From NCBI GenBank assembly GCA_017307755.1, contig JAFKGQ010000023.1:32559-96558 (forward strand): 64,000 nucleotides of DNA, in the 5' to 3' direction. Source of the stretch: Chitinophagaceae bacterium (GTDB taxonomy: Bacteria > Bacteroidota > Bacteroidia > Chitinophagales > Chitinophagaceae). The translations under genes were made by a program, and so were the position numbers. Under the pieces are notes generated by a model. That model had not been told where the DNA came from, made no database searches, and saw only the letters and a list, made by a program, of their open reading frames with translations. Below are positions 59,764-64,000 of the stretch, piece after piece (the stretch's first letter is position 1; each line of letters opens with the position of its first letter).

Positions 59764-62130
59764 TTATTTTCTCTTTCTCCTTATTAGTATCACTGTACCC
59801 GTCAGCAGCAGCAGCGCCGGCACGACCCAGATGTACGCTATTTTTTGAATACCGGCGACTTTTGGACTGAGCGTCACTAAATTGTCTTTAGGGTCCGGAC
59901 GCGGAGTGTAGATGGGATACTGATTATCATTGAGCCAGCTGTAACCGGGCATGAGCAGGAACGCGGCGTTCCGTATCCTCAGATTGCTCATAAAGTCGGC
60001 ATCGCCGAATACTGCGATACGCTGTTCCTTCCCGTTGATCTTTCTGGTAAGTTGAACACCCGTTGTAAAAGCCCCTCTCACGTCACCCTGTTCCGGGTTA
60101 AAAACAGGCGCCGCCGAATCCAGCACCAGGCTACCTGCTTTAAGCCACGAATTGCTCTCGGTGGTCAGCAGTAAAGGGCTTACTTTGAAAAGGCTGTCTT
60201 TAAAAGAAATGGCCGCCACTCCCGGAGTGATGATCTTTAAAGAGTCATCGGTGTTATGGCTTACAATCCATTTTTTTAAATTCGTAAGGACTTTTTCTTC
60301 CGACAGTTCTGCGGCCGTCAGTGTAAGATAGGGCATTACTTTATCGGGTGTTTCATTGAACGATGGCTGTATGATCTCTCCGGGCATCAGCTGTACATTC
60401 AGCTCGCGCAGCAATGGATTAAGTTCCTGTTGTTTACCTGGTTCTCCGGCAATCAGCATATTGCCCCCACCTGCGATATATCTTTTTAACTTACCGGTTT
60501 CTATAGGTGTCAGGTCCATTTTCGGGTCCGGCAGCACCAACGTCGTTACGTTTGCCGGTATCTCCTGGGTGGAAAGGTTAACGGTGTCTGAATTAAAACC
60601 TGTGTTTATCAGCGAGTATCGTGCATGTTTCGCCAATACATGTGTATGGAACTCTCTTTCCCCCGTCTTGTAAATATTCCGCTCATATCCACCTGTTACA
60701 AAAGCCAGTTTTGGAAGACTTGCCTGCAGCAGTCTTTTAAACGCGGCATTCAAATTCGATTCGTTGGGCCAGAATTCAAAATCATCAAAAGTACGTACGA
60801 ACTCCGTGTTCCCTTTATACTTCAAACTTAGCGCCAGCCTGTAGCCTTCAGGGTCCAGGTTGACTGTTTTATGCATTTCCTCCGGCGATTTGAAGATGGA
60901 CACATCGGTCTCTATACCTTTCGCCATCTCAACGGCTATCTGTTTGAGTGATTTACCCGGCATCGACTTATATAACAAACTGTCCGTAGCCATGGCAAGA
61001 TAATTGTTGAACACAGGGTTGTAGTCATAGTAATATTCATACCTGAATACGATATCGGGTTTAAATCGGAGATAGGGGTCCCAAAGCGTCGACAAATAGA
61101 GATTACGGGCCTCTGGCAAACCCTTACCCACCGTGCCCATATCGAGAAGATTGGTATATAGGGTCACTTCCAACGGCCCATCCTTCAGGCTTTTTACAAT
61201 CTCCTGGGTACGGGGATGGATCGTATTGATCTTGCGTGCTGTAGTATCCCAATAGCCCGTAAGACTTGGCCGTGAGGTAAAATAGCCTGTCAATAACCCC
61301 GCTATGACGATCAGCGTGTACCGCCCTGCTTTTATCCACCAGGGCCTGGACTCCATTTCTCCTCTCAACCGCAGGATAGTAAACCCTAAGAACATGCACG
61401 CGATGATCACAAAATAAAAAAAGTCTTTTGTCGTGATCAGACCGCTCAGCATTTTTGCCGTGCGACCTTCGAGTGATAAAAAATAGGTGAGGTCCCTGAC
61501 AAAATCATACTTCTGCCATAGGCTCCCTATATGGCTAAGTATAAATATGATGGTAAAAGTACTGATACCTGATATGATCTGGTAAGTGGTAAGGCTCGAC
61601 ATAAAGATCCCTATCGCCGAATAAGCGCAGATCATCAGGTAGAAGCCCAATGAGGCGGATAATAAAAGACCGTAGTCGATATGCCGGATACTGAATGCAC
61701 CCGTCACCATAAAAATACCAAGTATCCCCAGCAGCAACAGGTTATAGACCATGACCGCCAGGTATTTTCCCAGTACGATCCTGGGTAATTTCACAGGGGA
61801 AGAATAGAGTAATTGTATCGACCCATTGTTGATCTCCCTGCTGATAAGCCCCATGGTCAGTAATGGAACGAAGAGGTAAAGATTTTGAAGGACAGTAGCA
61901 AAAACACCTTCCGGCCCCAGAAAAATAGATATTGTTATCGATGTTTCGCCAAAACTCTTAAATTTTGGGGTATTTCGCTGAAAGATCTCCTGCCAGTTCG
62001 CGTAAGGATAAACACTATTCACATAGACTATTGCGCATTGAATAAGAAAGACCAACGCTAAGAACCAGGCCACGGGGGAATAGAAAAGGTTCCTTAATTC
62101 GTTTCTCGCTATTTTGATGATCATTATCAA
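59764..62130 (-). CDS. GldF-GldG fusion: ABC-2 permease plus Gldg-type auxiliary domain
   Basis: 788 residues. The N-terminal 240 residues are an ABC-2 permease with six helices (RNELRNLFYSPVAWFLALVF, then LLTMGLISREINNGSIQLLY); a helix at about 270-285 joins it to a large periplasmic GldG-like part (about 300-755, with the usual KEINTIHP-type start TARKINTIHPRTQEIVKSLK, and FGDADFMSN near the end) closed by a C-terminal helix (WVVPALLLLTGTVILI). In gliding bacteria GldA, GldF and GldG form an ABC complex; here F and G are one chain. The GldA-like gene is 5 bases upstream. Confidence 0.88.
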   Translation of the reverse strand: MIMIIKIARNELRNLFYSPVAWFLALVFLIQCAIVYVNSVYPYANWQEIFQRNTPKFKSFGETSITISIFLGPEGVFATVLQNLYLFVPLLTMGLISREINNGSIQLLYSSPVKLPRIVLGKYLAVMVYNLLLLGILGIFMVTGAFSIRHIDYGLLLSASLGFYLMICAYSAIGIFMSSLTTYQIISGISTFTIIFILSHIGSLWQKYDFVRDLTYFLSLEGRTAKMLSGLITTKDFFYFVIIACMFLGFTILRLRGEMESRPWWIKAGRYTLIVIAGLLTGYFTSRPSLTGYWDTTARKINTIHPRTQEIVKSLKDGPLEVTLYTNLLDMGTVGKGLPEARNLYLSTLWDPYLRFKPDIVFRYEYYYDYNPVFNNYLAMATDSLLYKSMPGKSLKQIAVEMAKGIETDVSIFKSPEEMHKTVNLDPEGYRLALSLKYKGNTEFVRTFDDFEFWPNESNLNAAFKRLLQASLPKLAFVTGGYERNIYKTGEREFHTHVLAKHARYSLINTGFNSDTVNLSTQEIPANVTTLVLPDPKMDLTPIETGKLKRYIAGGGNMLIAGEPGKQQELNPLLRELNVQLMPGEIIQPSFNETPDKVMPYLTLTAAELSEEKVLTNLKKWIVSHNTDDSLKIITPGVAAISFKDSLFKVSPLLLTTESNSWLKAGSLVLDSAAPVFNPEQGDVRGAFTTGVQLTRKINGKEQRIAVFGDADFMSNLRIRNAAFLLMPGYSWLNDNQYPIYTPRPDPKDNLVTLSPKVAGIQKIAYIWVVPALLLLTGTVILIRRKRK

Positions 62131-62135
62131 TTGTT

Positions 62136-63056
62136 TTATTTGGTCGATTGTTGGGATATTTTTTTGAATATGTCGTCCAGCTCTCCTTTGTCGATGCTGA
62201 TCTCCTGTAAACGCCAGTCGCCGGCGACACTAGCCGCTATGATTTTTTCAGTGATCTCCCGTTCTCCTTCAAAATAGATGCGGAACCTTTTCTCCGTCAT
62301 ATATTCCATACCGGTGATGCCTCGGATCTTTAACAGATCTTCTCTTGCCGGTGGGTTTTCCATGCTGACGACGACTGCATTTGTCTGAATGTAATTGTTA
62401 AAGGACTCCATACTGTCGGAAAAAACGATCCTCCCGGATTCTATCATGACGATCTCCTTGCAAAGCAGATTGACTTCCGAAAGCACATGGGATGACAACA
62501 GCACCGTATGCTCTGCCGCGATCTCCTTTATCAGCTTCCTTGCCTCTATCAGCTGATTGGGATCAAGTCCGTTGGTGGGTTCGTCCATCACCACCAGTTT
62601 GGGCTTATGTATGATGGCCTGCGCAATACCCACCCTTTGACGATAGCCGCCCGATAGGTTTTTTATCAACCTGGAACTGACCTGGGTGATACCACAGCGT
62701 TCTTTTACCGCCTCCAGGGCCGGCTTTATTTTGTCTTTCTGCACCAGCCGTAATTCAGCACTGTACATAAGGTATTCATCCACAGTAAGGTCAGTGTATA
62801 GCGGCAGGGTCTGTGGCAGATAGCCGATCTTTTTCTTGGCCTCTTCCGGAGATTTCCTCAGGTCTATGCCGTCGATATATACATTTCCCTCTGTCGGGTT
62901 CAACGTCCCGCAGATGATCTTCATGGTGGTCGATTTGCCCGCTCCGTTGGATCCTAAAAGTCCGATGATGCCTGTACCTTCAATTTGGATCCCAATATCC
63001 CGGATAGCCCATGTACTGCTATATTTATGAGAAAGGTTTTCAGTTTTTAATATCAT
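62136..63056 (-). CDS. GldA-like ABC transporter ATP-binding protein
   Basis: 306 residues. Walker A is GLLGSNGAGKSTTMKI, the Q-loop GYLPQTLPLY, the signature LSGGYRQRVGIAQAI, Walker B LVVMDEPTNGLDP and the H-switch SSHVLSE. The C-terminal extension (about 220-306) is like that of GldA/NosF-type ATPases. It should power the fused permease encoded 5 bases downstream. The upstream lipoprotein gene is 12 bases away. Confidence 0.93.
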   Translation of the reverse strand: MILKTENLSHKYSSTWAIRDIGIQIEGTGIIGLLGSNGAGKSTTMKIICGTLNPTEGNVYIDGIDLRKSPEEAKKKIGYLPQTLPLYTDLTVDEYLMYSAELRLVQKDKIKPALEAVKERCGITQVSSRLIKNLSGGYRQRVGIAQAIIHKPKLVVMDEPTNGLDPNQLIEARKLIKEIAAEHTVLLSSHVLSEVNLLCKEIVMIESGRIVFSDSMESFNNYIQTNAVVVSMENPPAREDLLKIRGITGMEYMTEKRFRIYFEGEREITEKIIAASVAGDWRLQEISIDKGELDDIFKKISQQSTK

Positions 63057-63068
63057 GATTATAGTGAT

Positions 63069-63848
63069 TTAGTAATTATTGATCATCAACACCGTTTGAG
63101 CTGCGTCACCCGATCCGCCCGGCAGCCCCAGCAACGCCAGCGTCGTATTCTTGTACCGCCAGATCTTTGAAGGAGCATATGGGTCCGATTCTGCATTATT
63201 GATCCCGTCCGCGGTGTAGGTGACAAGCAATGCCCCGGTGGCCGCATCCCTGAACTCAAAAGTATAGCTGCCGATATCCTGCGTAGCCGGATAGCTTTTG
63301 AACTCAGTAATTCCCTTATAGGGCAAGGTCGTCACCTCACTGCCGTTGTTCTTCCCGGTGATGTTGATACTGACAGGGGCGCTGTTGGGAGAGAGATTGA
63401 CAAATCGGATGCCCGCGGCGCTGTCGGATACGGCGTGAAGGGGGAGCTTGTCTGTAGTGAATAAGGTATCGGGAGCATTGATGGTGCCTGTTAAGAACAG
63501 GCTATTGATGGACCCTGAAGAGAGGTTGAGGGTGAGATTAAAAAGGGGCTTATCTTTTTGCAGGGTGTCAGGATACTGGTACAGCGCCAGCTTTTGCATC
63601 CCGGGGTTGAAGGTCACCCGGTTATTGTTATTGTATTCATCCGTACTGAAAGTATTGTAGACGATCTGATTGGCGCCCAGATACCAGGTAAGGGAGTCTG
63701 TTCCCGAAAAATTGGTCACCAGCGGAGCGCTTCCTACGACCCCATTGATAATAGTAAGGGAAGAGGGTGGTGGTGGGGCAGATTGTTTGGAACAGGACGC
63801 AATGCCTGCCAACAGCAAAATAAATAGAGAGATGTTTTTTATTTTCAT
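63069..63848 (-). CDS. DUF4397-type lipoprotein
   Basis: 259 residues. The lipobox is LLLAGIASCSK (Cys19), followed by a Pro-rich linker (PPPPSS). Two beta-sandwich repeats (VNLSPNSAPVSINITGKNNG, TLPYKGITEFKSYPATQDIG) match DUF4397, an envelope domain of unknown function. It heads the GldA/GldFG/MutS-like gene run. The group II intron ends only a few bases before its ATG, so its original promoter has probably been displaced or is supplied by the intron. Confidence 0.85.
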   Translation of the reverse strand: MKIKNISLFILLLAGIASCSKQSAPPPPSSLTIINGVVGSAPLVTNFSGTDSLTWYLGANQIVYNTFSTDEYNNNNRVTFNPGMQKLALYQYPDTLQKDKPLFNLTLNLSSGSINSLFLTGTINAPDTLFTTDKLPLHAVSDSAAGIRFVNLSPNSAPVSINITGKNNGSEVTTLPYKGITEFKSYPATQDIGSYTFEFRDAATGALLVTYTADGINNAESDPYAPSKIWRYKNTTLALLGLPGGSGDAAQTVLMINNY

Positions 63849-63855
63849 AACTAGT

Positions 63856-63887
63856 AAGTAAACCCAGGTATCACAACCTGAGATTCT
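63856..63887 (-). ncRNA. Group II intron domain VI (branch-point helix)
   Basis: On the minus strand, CTCAGGT (63882-63876) pairs with ACCTGGG (63869-63863) around TGTGAT; the lower stem pairs A63887-T63857, G63886-C63858, A63885-T63860 and A63884-T63861, leaving A63859 bulged, the place of the branch-point adenosine. One T/T mismatch (63883/63862) is present. Pairing was done by eye. Confidence 0.6.
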
Positions 63888-63891
63888 GTTA

Positions 63892-63925
63892 GAACCGTGC
63901 GTAACAGTCTCCCGTTACACGGCTC
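63892..63925 (-). ncRNA. Group II intron domain V
   Basis: Exactly 34 nt on the minus strand, the canonical domain V length. It starts GAGCCGTG and ends CACGGTTC, has the AGC catalytic triad at positions 2-4, and a GAGA (GNRA) loop within GGGAGAC closed by GTAAC/GTTAC. This is the most conserved catalytic element of group II introns and identifies the element and its strand. Confidence 0.88.
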
Positions 63926-63931
63926 CGGTTA

Positions 63932-64000
63932 TCAAATCGTTGGTTTAGATCCTAAGAGTGCCCAGTGGGCAAAGAGATTCGGTTCTCGCAGGCATACCCC
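63932..64000 (-). CDS. C-terminal end of a possible intron-encoded reverse transcriptase/maturase (partial)
   Basis: A reading frame is open from the window edge for 22 codons (ending REPNLFAHWALLGSKPTI) and stops at TGA 63934-63932, only 6 bases before domain V. Intron-encoded proteins lie in domain IV, just before domain V, so this is the expected place for the end of the RT/maturase. The tail is too short to prove the family. Confidence 0.5.
   Translation of the reverse strand, partial: GVCLREPNLFAHWALLGSKPTI

Larger units (their letters stand above)
63854..64000 (-). mobile_element. Group II intron, 3' end (partial; rest beyond the window)
   Basis: Read on the minus strand, the edge contains the end of an open frame, a 34-nt domain V hairpin, a domain VI hairpin with a bulged A, and a possible AY 3' boundary about 6 bases before the ATG of the DUF4397 gene. 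The 5' part of the intron lies beyond position 64000. The exact 3' splice site (about 63851-63856) is inferred. The intron is in the same direction as the downstream gene run. Confidence 0.8.

Noticed and set aside
1..64000. CRISPR arrays, tRNA or rRNA genes, insertion sequences
   Set aside because: No regularly spaced repeats, cloverleaf-like segments or transposase motifs were seen by eye; only the group II intron end was found.

Overview
The window looks like chromosomal DNA of a Bacteroidota bacterium, most probably of the Chitinophagaceae type. The grounds are a SusC/SusD pair, two FecI-like sigma / FecR anti-sigma modules, TlpA-like thioredoxins with DUF4369-like N-termini, GldA/GldFG-type ABC genes, many lipoproteins, and promoters of the TTG...TAnnTTTG kind used by the primary sigma factor of this phylum. 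About 58 protein genes are packed tightly on both strands with no gene-free stretch over 300 bases. I saw no tRNA, rRNA, CRISPR array or transposase. The one mobile element is the 3' end of a group II intron at the right edge.

Layout. 1-5.2 kb (minus strand): a GAF/AAA+/Fis regulator with damaged sigma-54-contact elements behind two identical palindromes, a PfkB sugar kinase, and a berberine-bridge-type FAD oxidoreductase. 5.4-12.2 kb: an orphan FtsX/MacB-like permease, a DUF4412-like secreted protein, a TPR-LytS kinase with its LytTR regulator, and an SRPBCC protein. 12.3-21.3 kb: a block of small regulator-effector pairs (AraC/quinone oxidoreductase, AraC/MFS/LysR, DGPF protein/ECF42-like sigma factor, TetR/DHA2 efflux pump). 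21-28 kb: a GH123-like glycosidase, a secreted esterase, a second orphan FtsX-like permease, an acetyltransferase and a DUF4304-like protein. 28.2-38.5 kb: an ECF/FecR/STN-barrel locus without a TonB receptor, a methyltransferase, then a complete ECF/FecR/SusC/SusD uptake locus. 38.7-50.3 kb: secreted and lipoprotein enzymes (phosphodiester glycosidase, sialidase, amidase, NIPSNAP, TlpA), an ArsR/AHSA1 pair, a TIGR04222-like membrane protein, two methyltransferases, and a PAS-LuxR regulator overlapping a nitrilase. 50.2-56 kb: acetyltransferase, HxlR, SDR, flavin monooxygenase, beta-hydroxyacid dehydrogenase, Tet-type MFS, SnoaL-like protein. 56-64 kb (minus strand): a tight gene run DUF4397 lipoprotein / GldA-like ATPase / GldF-GldG fusion / MutS-like ATPase / TlpA thioredoxin / MutS-like ATPase, headed by the group II intron.

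Most noteworthy: (1) the MutS-like / TlpA / MutS-like / Gld-type ABC / DUF4397 run, which couples DNA-repair-like ATPases lacking a mismatch-reading domain to envelope proteins; (2) the group II intron 3' end a few bases before that run's first start codon; (3) an AAA+ regulator that keeps its Walker motifs but has lost the elements that contact sigma-54; (4) two copies of one TetR operator, one inside the efflux-pump coding sequence; (5) an anti-sigma locus whose only partner is an STN domain joined to a small predicted barrel; (6) repeated placing of the -7 promoter element 3 to 9 bases before ATG, which predicts many leaderless mRNAs.
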